Source: Ditylenchus dipsaci
Lineage: Eukaryota; Nematoda; Chromadorea; Rhabditida; Anguinidae
Direction: 5' to 3'
Assembly (NCBI GenBank): GCA_004194705.1
Contig: SADC01000873.1
Location: 62,001 to 126,000, forward strand
DNA: 64,000 nt
Positions 10,445 to 22,900 of this stretch are shown here, piece after piece. Positions within the stretch are counted from its first letter, which is position 1. Every line of letters starts with the position of its first letter. Below the pieces are notes generated by a model. The model did no database searches and had not been told where the DNA came from. It was given only the letters and a program-made list of their open reading frames with translations. A program made the translations under genes and the position numbers.

Positions 10445-12507
10445 GACGCTACTGTCATATACCCCCCCCCAAAAGCTACTGTAATATAACCACCCCCCCC
10501 CCCCCAAAAATCGGACCTACTATCATATACCCCCCTCAATAATACAGGGGCCACTTTTTTTAGCTGCTTTACCATGTTTTTCAACTCGGGCCGTGGCATA
10601 AATAGACTCTATATGCATTTTATGATCAAGTGTATTTCTCGGAATCATGTCTGAGGTAAGTGCGTGCGCGCATCTCTAACTCTCAAGCCCCTGCGCCCTC
10701 TTCGGGGGCGCAGGGGGCTTGGAGTTGAGATGCGCACACCCACATACCTTAGACACAAATCACTCGAAAGTGACTCTGGATGAATGAAAAAACATGCATA
10801 CCAGAGCTATTTATGCGGTAGGCCCCAGTATTCAAAACTATGTTCAACATCTTTATTTTTTCGCCGAAGAGCATTTCCCCTCGTTCTACAAGTCCGGGCC
10901 AGAGGCCCAGCATCCAAAAATTCAGCCTAGCACTCAAAAGTGCTAGACCTATAAGTAAACACGCGAGGTCCACCCCGCTGATCGGCTTGGTCCATGAAAA
11001 GTACTCATACTTATGCCTGCACCACAAGTTCCTGGTTTGAAAGTACCCTTAGACGCTTAGAGAATTAATACTCTAAGGATCCCAACCATCTCGAGTATTA
11101 TTCCCTTCCCCTCCCAATACAGCCCGCAATCCCATTTAAATTGCTTTTCTGGTCCTTTTATGGCGAAATTATTGTGTAAAAATGGTTTTTGACCATCCCT
11201 AAAAAAGTAGGTTTTTGGGGGGGGGTATATTACAGTAGCGCCAAAAAGTTTCATTTTTTATCGATTTTAAAATTAACATAGAATTCGCTCTACTCTGTAG
11301 ACCTTAAAAGTAGAAAAAATAGCAGAAAGCAAAAAAAGGTGTTTTGAAATCTTAAATGTTTCTTTGCAATTGAATTTTCTACTTTTGTAATCTATTTTTT
11401 TGATGTGATCGCAAACTTAATCAGGGTCTCAGCAGTCATAAGTACTAGGTGGCGTGAATTCGTCACATGCTAGGTTTTGACCATAGCTTTCCGTTTTTTA
11501 TCTTTTTAAAAGATCTTGTTAACCGAAACAATGATACCTCGCCAGAAACTAGAATCGCAAGGCTATCTGATTATGTAATAACTTTCAAAAAAGATCAAAA
11601 AATTCCAAAGAAACAGAGAGGACTAAAATCTGTGACAGAAATGAGGAAATCTGTGACAGCAAAAAGTGAATCTGTGACAAAAAAAAGTTTTACCCAACAA
11701 AAAGTTGACGCTACTGTCATATACCCCCCCCCCAAAAAAAAGCTACTGTAATATAACCACCCCCCCCCCCCAAAAAATCGGACCTACTGTCATATACCCC
11801 CCCTCAAAAAAACCGACTTTTTTGGGAGTGTCTAAAAACCATTTTTATGCAATAATTTTGCCATAAAGGGACCAGAAAAGCAGTTTAAAAGGGATTATGG
11901 GCTGTATTGGGAGGGGAAGGGAATAATACAGGGGCCACTTTTTTTTAGCTGCTTTACCATGTTTTTCAACTCGGGCCGTGGCATAAATAGACTCTATATG
12001 CATTTATGATCAAGTGTGCTTCTCGAATCATGTCTAAGGTAAGTGCGTGCGCGCATCTCTAACTCTCAAGCCCCCTGCGCCCCCTTCGGGCCCAGCATCC
12101 AAAAATTCAGCCTAGCACTCAAAAAGTGCTAGACGTATGAGTAAACACGCGAGGTCCACCCGCTGATCGGCTTGGTCCATGAAAAGTACTCATACTTATG
12201 CCTGCACCACAAGTTCCTGGGTTTGAAAGTACCCTTAGACGCTTAGAGAATTAGTACTCTAAGGATCCCAACCATCTCGAGAAGTGGCCCTGTATTATTC
12301 CCTTCCCCTCCCAATACAGCCCGCAATCCCATTTAAATTGCTTTTCTGGTCCTTTTATGGCGAAATTTTTGTGTAAAAATGGTTTTTGACCATCCCTAAA
12401 AAAGTAGGTTTTGGGGGGGGGGTTATATGACAGTAGGTCGATTTTTGGGGGGGGGGGTATATTACAGTAGCGCTTTTGGGCGGGGGGGGGTATATTACAG
12501 TAGCGCC
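10445..12507. mobile_element. Composite poly-C element (pC-Y-X-pC)
   Basis: Two poly-C elements (10445-11242 and 11707-12507), each ended by GACGCTACTGT and its complement and rich in ATATACCCCCCC / GGGGGGGTATA, flank a 464-bp segment. The unit as a whole is bounded by GAATTTTC on the left and CAATTTTC on the right (7 of 8 bp), consistent with insertion as one piece. The central segment consists of Y (11243-11530) and X (11531-11706), which lie on opposite sides of a single poly-C element at 31.2-33.4 kb. No transposase ORF is present. Confidence 0.65.
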
Positions 12508-12973
12508 CAATTTTCAAATCTCAGAATTTTTAGATAAGAAATTTCTGACATAATATTTCTATTATTCTAATATTCTATCTTCAGAATTCTGACATTCATT
12601 CTCTCGTATCTATTGTTCATTGTCTATTATTTTTTTACTATTTTAAAGGTGCATTCAAACTCTATATGAGCCAAATCACTTTATTCGTGTTTATTTTGTA
12701 TCCTGTACATTTCTCTATCTTCACAATCTATATATTTCGGACACTTTTCTTTCTGAAGTTCAGAAAAACACACACGGGCTTCAATATTAACTTGATTTGT
12801 ACACTGCCAAAGCAAAATGGCTAGATCCAATACTTTATTTGTGTGTATATCATATAGAACACATTCCTCTATTTTCATAATCTACATATTTCCGACACCT
12901 TTCTTTTTCACGTTTCCAAAAACACGCACAGGATTCATATCAACTTTATTTGTACACTACCGAAGCAACATGG
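12508..12973. repeat. Repeat remnants and a 140-bp direct duplication
   Basis: Begins with AGATAAG-type palindromes (to about 12610). From about 12680 to 12972 two diverged direct copies of a roughly 140-bp unit follow each other (TTTATTCGTGTTTATTTTG and TTTATTTGTGTGTATATC, both ending near GCAAMATGGCT). They adjoin the 3' end of the transposase relic and may be its 3' non-coding region, duplicated. Confidence 0.5.
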
Positions 12974-14360
12974 CTAAACAACTGTTCCGTTACAATAGAT
13001 TATTAACTGCAAATTCAATGGAGAAACATTTGTCCGATTTCTTAGTCCTTTCGTAGCAAGACCAGCTTGGGAAAAGATCCTTTCAATAGGGGCGCTAGTA
13101 GCCGGCAGACTGAGCACTTGAAGTGCCAATACTGCCAATGCATGCCAATCCGAAAATCACGGAATTGTTGAAATAACCACAGATAAAAACAGACCGATGA
13201 AAAAAAAAGCAACTTATTAATAGGAGATAATGAAGAACCTACACCAAGACATCCTGCTGGAAAAGTAATAGATTCATAGTCATCGTCGTCTTCATCATAC
13301 TCATAGCAGGGGAGCTCGTTAGGCACTGAATAAACGGAACAGAAACAGTCAACGAAAAACAAAAAAACCCACATTCGAACACATCTGCAAATGCAGAAAG
13401 AATGTTGGAGCCATTATCCGTCACCACTTTGAATATTTCGTCCAAGGTAAGTCCATATTCTTCCAAAACGCTAATGACTTCTTGTCGAATGTTGATGGCA
13501 GTGTGAGCACCGTGTAGACAACGAAGACCCAGTAAAGCCGTGCGTAGTTGACTTCTTTAACAAAATGCAGCGTTACTCCTGAAGCATAGGACATAGAAGT
13601 AAATAAAGTCAAAACAACCATACCGAAGTGAGCATTCTTCATTGATGCGTCCGTTCATATATCGCAAGTGATTGACGGCTTTGTTTTGAATTCACTGACC
13701 AAACGCCTGAGATTAATTTTTGTTGTTGACGCAAGCTGTTCAATTCGGCTTTTCAATGTCGCATGACTCTTCAGTAACTAATCAGCCATAAAAACAAGCA
13801 CGGTAATAATCAAATATCATACCTTGAAATCCCTGTTTAGGAGATCGATGAAAGAACGCATGGCTGGATGAAGAAACGCATTGATTGGCATCGAGGGCAC
13901 CGATAAGACCTTAGTGAAAGTTCGGTCGATTTGATCCAGCCTGAATCGTCAATCAATGAGGCATACGAATAAAATAAAGAACAAATGATTCTTTCATTAA
14001 TAGAAAGTACCCTACTTTGTCAGTCTCTTTGCGCCTGAATCATCACCAACGCTAGTAATGACCGCAACAGACTTGTGCTTCTTGCTCTCCTCCAGTGATA
14101 CTTTAGCGTAAAGGCGGGAACCGTGCTCTTATATATCTTGAAAGAATTCAGGTCGTAAACAATACTTAGAAATAACAAACGATTAAAGATAATTACCACT
14201 TCAGAGCACTCTATACACTGAACACTGAAACACTGAAAGTCGATGCCATCTCTATGCAAGTTCCTGAACTTTCCCAAATTGAGTCACGCTTCCTCTTCTT
14301 TATACTAGATGAGACACTTGGACTTTGACTGCTCGTAGAAACTGCTTCCTCGGCTGACAT
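12974..14360 (-). pseudogene. hAT (ZBED-type) transposase relic
   Basis: A former cut-and-paste transposase of the hAT superfamily, read on the minus strand. It starts MSAEEAVSTS (ATG at 14360), then a basic KKRKRDSIW leading into a BED-finger-like stretch with CIEC, then the typical N-terminal pattern (AFLHPAMRSFIDLLNRDF), the first catalytic block (PSITCDI, then TDAS..NAHFGVTLHFV), the second (GAHTAINIR, VVTDNGSNILSAF), and the C-terminal dimerisation signature PATSAPIERIFSQAGLATKG with stop TAG at 12974-12976. Short introns are visible. It is inactive as read: the conserved Trp of DIWTDAS is a TGA stop, reading frames shift near 13550-13570 and in the BED region, and most of the region between the DNGSN block and the C terminus (acidic YEYDEDDDDYESITF to PATSAP) is missing. 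No tips or TSD assigned. The family assignment is firm. Confidence 0.85.
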
Positions 14361-14568
14361 CACGGCTTTTCACTTAAAAATTATATTATGTGACCGAAAA
14401 GAGACTGGTAACGAGACAAAAAGCTGTGAGCATGGTAAAGTCAGAATTCTGAGATACTAAAGTCAGAATTCTGAGACAGAGTGTCAGAATTCTTAAATTC
14501 ACAATTCTTATCTCAGAATTATGAGCTTTAGAATAAAAATTCTTAGATAAGAATTTTCGACGCTAGTA

Positions 14569-14805
14569 GCGAATACTCCACCCCCCCCCCCAACGATTTT
14601 CACTTTTTTTACTTTAGTAAAAAGTGCCCAAATTTATGTCCCAGACCCCGGAAAATGTGCGCAAACTCTTCATTAGTCACAACTTCCGTACGCTGGCCTA
14701 CCCCAAGCCTAAGGGCTAAGCCTAAACTTGTTCTTTGCAAGGGTAGTTACAGCAATTTTTAAAGGTCGGATGCTTGGGGGGGGGGGGGTATTCGCTACTA
14801 GCGCC
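14569..14805. mobile_element. Poly-C family MITE, exact TSD GAATTTTC
   Basis: A 237-bp element with tips GACGCTAGTAGCGAATACTC and complement GTATTCGCTACTAGCGCC, flanked by an exact 8-bp duplication GAATTTTC (14561-14568 and 14806-14813). It has C/G runs next to the tips. A partial related copy starts at 23155 and shares its interior (GTTTAGGCTTAGCCCTTAGG). Confidence 0.85.
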
Positions 14806-14813
14806 GAATTTTC

Positions 14814-15671
14814 AAAATTTCTTAAATAAGAACTCTGCTATCACAGAATTCTGTTATTTCAGAATTCTTAGATAAGAATTTTCAAATTTCCTATTCTAAG
14901 AATTCTTAATCTCAAAATTTTCAAAATTTCTTACATATGAATTCCTTATCTCAGAATTATATGCATTTTCTACAATTCTTATATAAGAAAGTCAGAATTA
15001 TGTTTCTGTTTTGGAATCACTGCTTAGCACACAAGAAAATAGCCAAATTCAGTCAATAATTCTATTATTTCTAACCAAAACTATATTGACAACACATTTT
15101 TCCACTTGAAGGATAATCCCTGTGGCCTATTGTAAATGATTTATTTGCTATCGTTAAGGAATTAAACTCTAAAAAGTTAAATCCCTTCTTTGATCCAACT
15201 CCCCAAAGACTACATCCAAATCTAGCTCTCTGAAAATATTGAACATCTTCTAATCACCGACTACTAACAACAACATTGATGAATTTCCCTTCCTGCCAAA
15301 CGACTGCTTTCGAAAAAGACTAGACAAAGATGAAAGTTGACCAAGGTTGTGGATCACCATCAAATTTCAGCTCTCCTTCGCCTGACGACTCACGGAATAC
15401 ATTGTTTATTGTGGATAGACTCATCATGGAATGCACTTTCTTCTTTTTTGGATGAAGGAAGACTCTTTAAATTACCTACTGATTACAAATTATGTGCTTG
15501 AATTTTCATGGATTTTAGTCGCGTATTTAATACGTAAACAATAAAAATGATGCACGGTTTATCATACACCCTGTGGTTCAATATATTTTTTTCTCGGAAT
15601 CAAAAAAACAGCCGGCTTTCTTATGAATCATGGTAGAGAAACACGAATATGAGGTTATCTCTTCTATCTGA
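14814..15671. other. Intergenic, AGATAAG repeats then nothing recognised
   Basis: 14814-15000 continues the AGATAAGAATTTTC palindromic repeats. 15000-15671 is AT-rich and shows no ORF or repeat I can name. Confidence 0.4.
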
Positions 15672-16603
15672 GACTGCCCAGCGATTGGGTACACATTGTG
15701 ATTGGGTACAGCGGTTGGGTACAATTGTGATTGGGTACAGCGGTTGGGTACAATTGCGGTTGGGTACAGCGATTGGGTACAGTTTAAAAATTAGTTTTCA
15801 ATTTATTTAGTCCCACCGCATGTTTTTTGAAATTTTTTCACTTAGGCTTAGCCTTAGGTGCAAGGTAGACCAGTGCTCGATAGGACCGTTACCACGCATT
15901 TGGGCACATCGCATTTGGGCACCCGCATTTGGGCCCCGATTTTAAAGTTCCATATTTTGAAATTATAAATTGAAATGTATCAATATGTTACTGTTTTATA
16001 ATAAAATTTGTATTCATTTCAGGTCCGAATACTTTCCATCGAAAATTTTGACTTTTCTAGATTTTTTACCTGCCTGCCTTCGGCAGGCAACCTAATTCAA
16101 TAGGAAGCCCCTTTGGGGGTACATGGTCCGTGATAAGGGCTGACCCTTTGGGGGTACATGGTACGGGATAAGGGCTGACCCTTTGGGGGTACATGGTATG
16201 GGATGCGGCCCAAATGCGTGTCAACGAAGCGGCTTAAGGTCAAACGTCCGTGGCCCGAAAAATTGACAAATTTCAATTTATAATTTAAAAATATAGAATT
16301 TTAAAATCGGGGCCCAAATGCGGGGGCCCAAATGCGGTGTGCCCAAATGCGGGTGCCCAAATGCGGTGTGCCCAAATGCGTGGTAACGGTCCTATCGAGC
16401 ACTGGTCTACCTTGCACCTAAGGCTAAGCCTAAGTGAAAAAATTTCAAAAAACATGCGGTGGGACTAAATAAATTGAAAACTAATTTTTAAACTGTACCC
16501 AATCGCTGTACCCAACCGCAATTGTACCCAACCGCTGTACCCAATCACAATTGTACCCAACCGCTGTACCCAACCACAATGTGTACCCAATCGCTGTTTT
16601 ACC
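15672..16603. mobile_element. Foldback-like element, TSD TCTATCTGA, TTGGGTACA arms
   Basis: The arms start with tandem GATTGGGTACAG / GGTTGGGTACA units and continue as a long unique inverted repeat (from TTTAAAAATTAGTTTTCAAT to its complement near 16490). The inner part has GCATTTGGGCACC repeats and three copies of CCCTTTGGGGGTACATGGT (about 16110-16200). A 9-bp direct repeat TCTATCTGA (15663-15671 and 16604-16612) flanks it. Non-coding. Confidence 0.75.
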
Positions 16604-16679
16604 TCTATCTGAACACTCTGCGAGGGAGGGATTCTGAACTGCAACCGATAATTCAAATTTTCAGTGAACTTTTATAAGT

Positions 16680-16722
16680 AAATCGACCATGCTGGACACG
16701 AATCTGGTGTCAGAAACTCGGA
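16680..16722. repeat. Dispersed AAATCGACCATGCTGAACAC repeat
   Basis: A conserved block of at least 30 bp (AAATCGACCATGCTGGACAC, then GAATCTGGTGTC). It recurs at about 7568-7606 (complement; similarity extends to about 70 bp), 26780-26815, 54449-54475 (complement) and 55503-55530. It has no inverted-repeat structure of its own and may be one end of an otherwise unseen element. Confidence 0.55.
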
Positions 16723-16944
16723 ATTGCGAAGAAAACATACATAGCGGCTTTCTTGGAATTCCGCCAAATCTTCTCCACCAATTTTTTTTTCAGCCCGGGT
16801 GGAGTGTCCCAGGGGGTGAAATGTCCGTGTCCCTAATCATCTCTCCACCAACTTTTTTAAATTTTTTGTTTCTCTGTAGAGAATTCTTTCTTTGTACTTT
16901 AATGCAAAAAGTTTTCCACTATCAATCTACACAAAATAGCAAAC

Positions 16945-19900
16945 CTTGCTCAGTCGGCCCGCTTTTCTGCATCTCTTCAATCCACTCTACTTTTCCACTG
17001 GATAGTAACTGCACTGACGTGCCATATTTGCGTATATTGGGATCTTGTGGGATTTCTAAAATAAGATCCATGATAAAGGAGTACCTAAGAAGGAATGTAC
17101 TACCTATAGCACAATGCCTCCCTCCCCACTCTGGTGTGCTGAAAATAGATTTTTTATACTCGATGGACAAGTACAAGTTGAGTCGTAAAAACTGTACCGT
17201 TTTTCAAATTTCCGCCTCTTGACCTTTTGTTAGAAATAACTCAAAAGAGTATAGGGCAAGACGTAAGAGAACTGCCCCGCCAAATCAAATTTTGGACAAG
17301 CCGCTGCGTCCAAAAACCATGGCACTTTAAACTATTGGTTGAAACCTCAAAATTTTTGGGCGATTTTACCGGTCTGCGGAAGCCCTTGACAAAGTTTTCC
17401 GAATATGGTGCGATTTTTACGACTCACCCTGTAGTCATTAGAAAGCGCAAAACCAACCATTCACAAAAGAAGGGCGGATTGCCTTTAGTTGTCCTGCAGG
17501 TCCCATTGTTTTGGCAGGGTTTATCATCACAAGGCCTTAGTTCACAGTGGACTCCCGCAAAACCTTTTGTGCAGAAACATTCGAAGGTGGACTTGATTTT
17601 CTCTGCTTTGGCTGAACAAGTGCCACCATTTAGACAAGAGGATGAGGAGCATGGATCAAAATCTGCAAATAATTCAGCATTCAATTGAATATTCATTTTT
17701 GAAAGAAAAAAGGTATGCATGCAAAACCCCAACCTGACTTTTCAGAGCAATTATCATTGGTGTAGCCGCGTGCACACCTGCAGTAGTAGAATGACTCCTT
17801 GGAGCGGTCGAACACACAAGTGCCATTATTCAGGCAAGGATTGCTTGTTTCACAAATGTTGACCACAGTTTTATTAAGCACTGTGAGGGAAGAGAGAACA
17901 ACATCTTGACCTTCCACCACCACCCTTCCACCACCCTTAGTTGATGCTGGTGGTGTTATGGTTGGCTTTATCGCCTTCTCGATTGATTTAGCTATTATTG
18001 GCTTTGAGGTGGTTTTTGGGCTGCTTGGAAGCTGATTTTCTCTTAGAGATTCTGAAGAATCTTGAAAAGCAGGTGATTGAGCGATTTTTGAGAGGGACCT
18101 TGAAGTGAAATTATTGGCCGAGAAGAGAGGTCTGAACTAGGTCAGTGTACATATCGGATCATTAAAATTGTCGGTTTACCAACTGTATCATTTGGCGTCT
18201 CACACGTCTCAACACATGCAGCCTCATCTTGGAAAATGTTTTGGCTCTAAAAAAATAACGTTTCGGGTAGTAAAACATTCTGTTGGTAACCCATTTACCG
18301 TATATTCTCTATTTAAAGCCCGCTCTCTAATGAAATGACCTATATATCAGCCTAGATAAATAACTTTGCAAATCTGTTTTTGCGTTATCTTAGTTAGAAC
18401 GAGTATACCTAATTCCACTTTTCAGGTTTTAGTTAGCACCCAAAAATCTCAAAATCGACCCAAATTTTCCCGACTTTTTTTAGGGGGTATAAAAGTAAAG
18501 GCCCTGGGGCTTTTAATAGAAAGTATACGGTAATAGGATTCATCAATATGGTTTAAAAAATGGCAGGGTTTCTGATATTGCTAAACCTTTCAGTAATAAA
18601 TAGCAACTTCGGATTAGTCTTATCCACGCCTAAATCTTTTCAACCGCCAACCAGTTGATTATTTTCTGGTTTAATACCAAGCCTAATGGCTAATCCTAAA
18701 ATAGTTGTTCCAAAGGGTAGTTACAGCAATTTTTAAAAGGTCGATTCTTGGATGGTGTGAACCAAATTTTTTAGAATACATGATACTCAAAATTAAGCTA
18801 ACATTTTTGAAAATATCGGGATCTTTCTGGTTGGTCATTTAAAATATTTCACAGACATTTCCTCTCACATAGTGTGACTTAAAATTTCACCTATCAACAC
18901 ATATAAGCATGAATTAAAATCACATGACATACTTGCATTATTTTTTGTCTTTGAATTTTTGATCAAGTGATTCAGTGAATTCAGCTTACAATTTAGTGGT
19001 TATTAAGAATTACTTCAAATATTTATTACACAAAGGCTTACAGAACAAGATAACTCTATACAGATACTGTTTCTTGCTGATGCTTCTTACATGGCATATC
19101 CATATCCACAGAGTTCCTTGGCTTGATAGTCCGAGTTGGCACCGCTGCAAGCGCCGACGTCCTTGAAGACGACCTGGCCCGTAGAATAGCCGTCCACTTC
19201 CACCGCGGTGTCGAGATCGCGCGAAGAAGACTCGGCTGCCTGAGGAAGAACGAATCGGTGATGGTTAACCACTGGAAGAGGAGCATAGCTGTAGACCTTG
19301 GGACGAGAATCCACATAGTAAACATCACTTGAAAAGCCAGCATAGACACTCTCCTAAATTTCACTACGGTTTAAACCCATGGACTTGACTCACAACTTTA
19401 AAAACTAACGCTGTTCTTGATAGGCTTGACACTAGAAGCAGCAGCCACAGGAGCAGACGAAGCCGAGAAAGCAGGCTGAGCCACCTCACGCACACGAGCA
19501 TTCACTTGCCCCACGGCTTCATTCAATTTGTAGGCCATTTTGTTGAGCTCGAGACGAAGAGAGTCGATTTCCACTTTCAATTCTTCCACAGTTGGCTTCT
19601 TGCTGACGGCGAGAGCAGCAGGCAGATCCCCAGCAGGGCTTGGAGTTGCAGCGATAGGCGGCGTCATCTTCGACTTGGCGGGAGCAATATAGTGCGGCTT
19701 CTGGAAACAGTAGTTGCTCGGAGCATACACCGGCATCTTGTATTCTGTAATGAGAGATGTCTAGACTCTAGAGAGTGTAAGAAATAAGATTTTGAAAAAA
19801 CAATCACCTTTCAAATGAGCGAGAGCAATTGAGAGCAACCAAACAGCAACAAACGAATCACGCAGAATGAATAATCATTGCAAAAATTGGCCTTTTATAC

Positions 19901-22900
19901 GACTCGAAAGCCAAAAATTTTAAACAGTACAAGTCTCAAAGGGAAATGCATATTTTCAGATTTCAATGGGCAAAACTTTTTTTTGACCCAGATTCACTTT
20001 TTTTTGACCCAGATTCACTTTTTTTTTGTCCCAGATTTCCTCATTTCTGTCCCAGATTTAGCTTAAACCACAGGGGGGACCAAGAACTTACAAAATTGGT
20101 CAAAAAAATTTTCTCTCATAACAGCCTGAAAGTTTTTCTATAACGTTTCTATCATGTTTTGAGCATTTTCGCCAAAAATTATTTTTTCCGCAAAAATTTT
20201 TGCCTTGGGGGACCAAGGTCACATTTCAGGCTCCTGAAAACTTTGGGCTACCTTGGTCCCCAAGGCAAAAATTTTGCGGAAAAAATAATTTTGGCGAAAA
20301 TGCTCAAAACATGATAGAAACGTTATAGAAAAACTTTCAGGCTGTTATGAGAGAAAATTTTTTTGACCAATTTTGTAAGTGCTTGGTCCCCCTGTGGTTT
20401 AAGCTAAATCTGGGACAGAAATGAGGAAATCTGGGACAAAAAAAGTGAATCTGGGTCAAAAAAAAGTGAATCTGGGTCAAAAAAAAGTGAATCTGGGTCA
20501 AAAAAAAGTGAATCTGGGACAAGTCAAATCTGGGACAGAAAAAAGTGAATCTGGGTCAAAAAAAAAAGTGAATCTGGGCCAAAAAAAAAGTGAATTTGGG
20601 TCAAAAAAAAGTATTGCCCGATTTCAATGTGTTTTTTCTTCCCAACTTGTTAAAGGAGTAGAGTATAGCTAAGTACCCAATGGGAGCCGCACTTCCGCCC
20701 TCCGCACTCCCGCGCAAATTTTCACTCCCGCGGTGCGGCGCCAGCCTGTACACAATTATGCGACACATTTTCAGAACCGCACTCCCGCGCTGTTTCATTC
20801 TGAGTGAGGCGATTTTTTATTCGGAGTGCGGCGCATCATCGTTGTTTCATTTTCTTATCTCTTTTCGGCGCTCAAATTATTTTTGAGTACAACTTTTTCG
20901 CTTGTGGATCCTAACTGAAACTTTTTAAGACTAAGGCTACGATCTACATATTTTCGGAAAATTGGAAATTTTTCAAAGTAAGACAGAAAACCACCCTATC
21001 TCACCTAAAATCATGTGCTGAACACAGTTTGTTAATACCAAAATAGTGATTTCACTAGCCACAACACCTATAATGGGGTAGATACTTATTCTGAGGGAGC
21101 ATCTGCCTACAAATCCCGAAAATATCAGTTTTTTATATGGGATTGTAAACCATGATTTCTCACCCAAAATTTTACGCTGAACATGGTTTGGCAATGCCAA
21201 AACTGTAATTTTGGTGACTCAAACTATGAAACCTAGGATACCGTACTTACTCTAATTTAAGCCCCCCCCTCGTTCAAAATCGTGTTTGTGGCATTGCGTT
21301 TTCGACCCACTTTTTGAAGACTGTTTCATGCAAATTACCACTCATTTTGTAGCCAGTGAGATGAGCTACAAAATGAGGTATAACTTGCCTGAGAAAAGTT
21401 TTTGAAAAGTGGGTCAAAAACACAACGCCAAAAACATGAAATTGAATGACGACGTTGGACGACCACTTGGTTTTAATAGTCCAGACTCTAGAGAAGGTGC
21501 CAGGTGGTTACCCTGCTCACCCTGAGTCTAACTGGTCTTTTACAGAATAGTTTATAATTGTTATTTAAGAAACAATAATGTCTGTTCCCACCAGGATTTG
21601 AGCCTGCAACCTCAAAAATCGATCCAGCAGCCTCTAGATCACCCCTGAAAATCCATGCACTAAAACCAAGTGGTCGACCACTTGGATCAAAAATTTTTTT
21701 ACGTTTTCGGGTTACAAAATAATTTTTCTGCACTAATTCGAGCATGCTGAAGATGGTTTGACAGTGGTAAAATCACGTTTTATCAAGAAATTTTTGATTT
21801 ATCGCTAACGATTGATTTTGATAAATCAAGAATTAGCAACAACTTAAAAATTTCTTGATAAAACGTGATTTTACCACTGTCAAACCATCTTCAGCATGCT
21901 CGAATTAGTGCAGAAAAATTATTTTGTAACCCGAAAACGTAAAAAAAAATTTGATCCAAGTGTTCGACCACTTGGTTTGCTACTACCTGGTCTAAATTGG
22001 GGAGGGGTTGCCGTCACCGAGGTTACTGGTTCGAGACTCACTAAGTGTTAACTTTATTTTTTTACTTCCATTTTTAGGCCATCCAGGTGGACACCCACCT
22101 AACCAAGAGGTACCTACCCAGGAATTGGGGTTAGGGTGGAGATATCCAAGTGGACCACCCGAAAATTCAGGAGTCGATTAGACTTATTAACAATTTTTTA
22201 TTCATACTTGTTTCAGCCGATTACGTATTTGTAGCCTGATTACTGAGGTCACGGCACAGAAAAATTGAATTAAATCGACTTATCATGTAAAAATTATTTC
22301 ATGGAAAATTTTCCACTTTCCACGGAAAATTTACCACGATTCATGGTCTTGAGTTTTTCTCGTGGTGGTTTCAGCAGTTGGGATGGTATGAGGTAATTCA
22401 CGGATGGCCTAAAAAATCTGAGATGGTTTAGGATGGTTCAGACACAATCTAAAAAATTTCGAAAAAAACTTAAAAATCTGTTTGAAAAAAGTTTCATTTT
22501 GGGGAAATGTCTATGACCCGGGAAACGGTAAATTCGCCCACAGTAAATTCGCCCACAGGTAAATTCGCCCACAGGTAAATTCGCCCACAGCTCTTGATTT
22601 TTTCATTTGTTCCAAGAAGTGTTTATTTATAGTCCTTACTTTTTCACAAATTACTTTTGGCTAAAATTGTTTTACCCCGCCAAATTATTCTTTCACCCCG
22701 CCAAATTATTCATTAACCCCGCCAAATCGTAAAAATGAGTATTTCTCGGTGTTCTTATGTCGTAAATTTTTTTTCTTTTGATCATCATGTAGCCCTGAAT
22801 CTCTCGTTTCTGAAAAGTTATCAACTGACCCCTTGTCGTTGAAAAAAAATTGGGAAATACCCATTTTTATGAAAGAGGAGTTGTTTCATAAAAACGTGTA

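Noticed and set aside
16689..17222. A 177-codon plus-strand open frame
   Set aside because: It overlaps two minus-strand exons of the Kunitz/EGF gene that join in phase to complete an EGF domain; the plus frame has no domain.
20400..20620. Regularly spaced repeats that could look like a CRISPR array
   Set aside because: Units are contiguous tandems without unique spacers, in a eukaryotic transposon arm.
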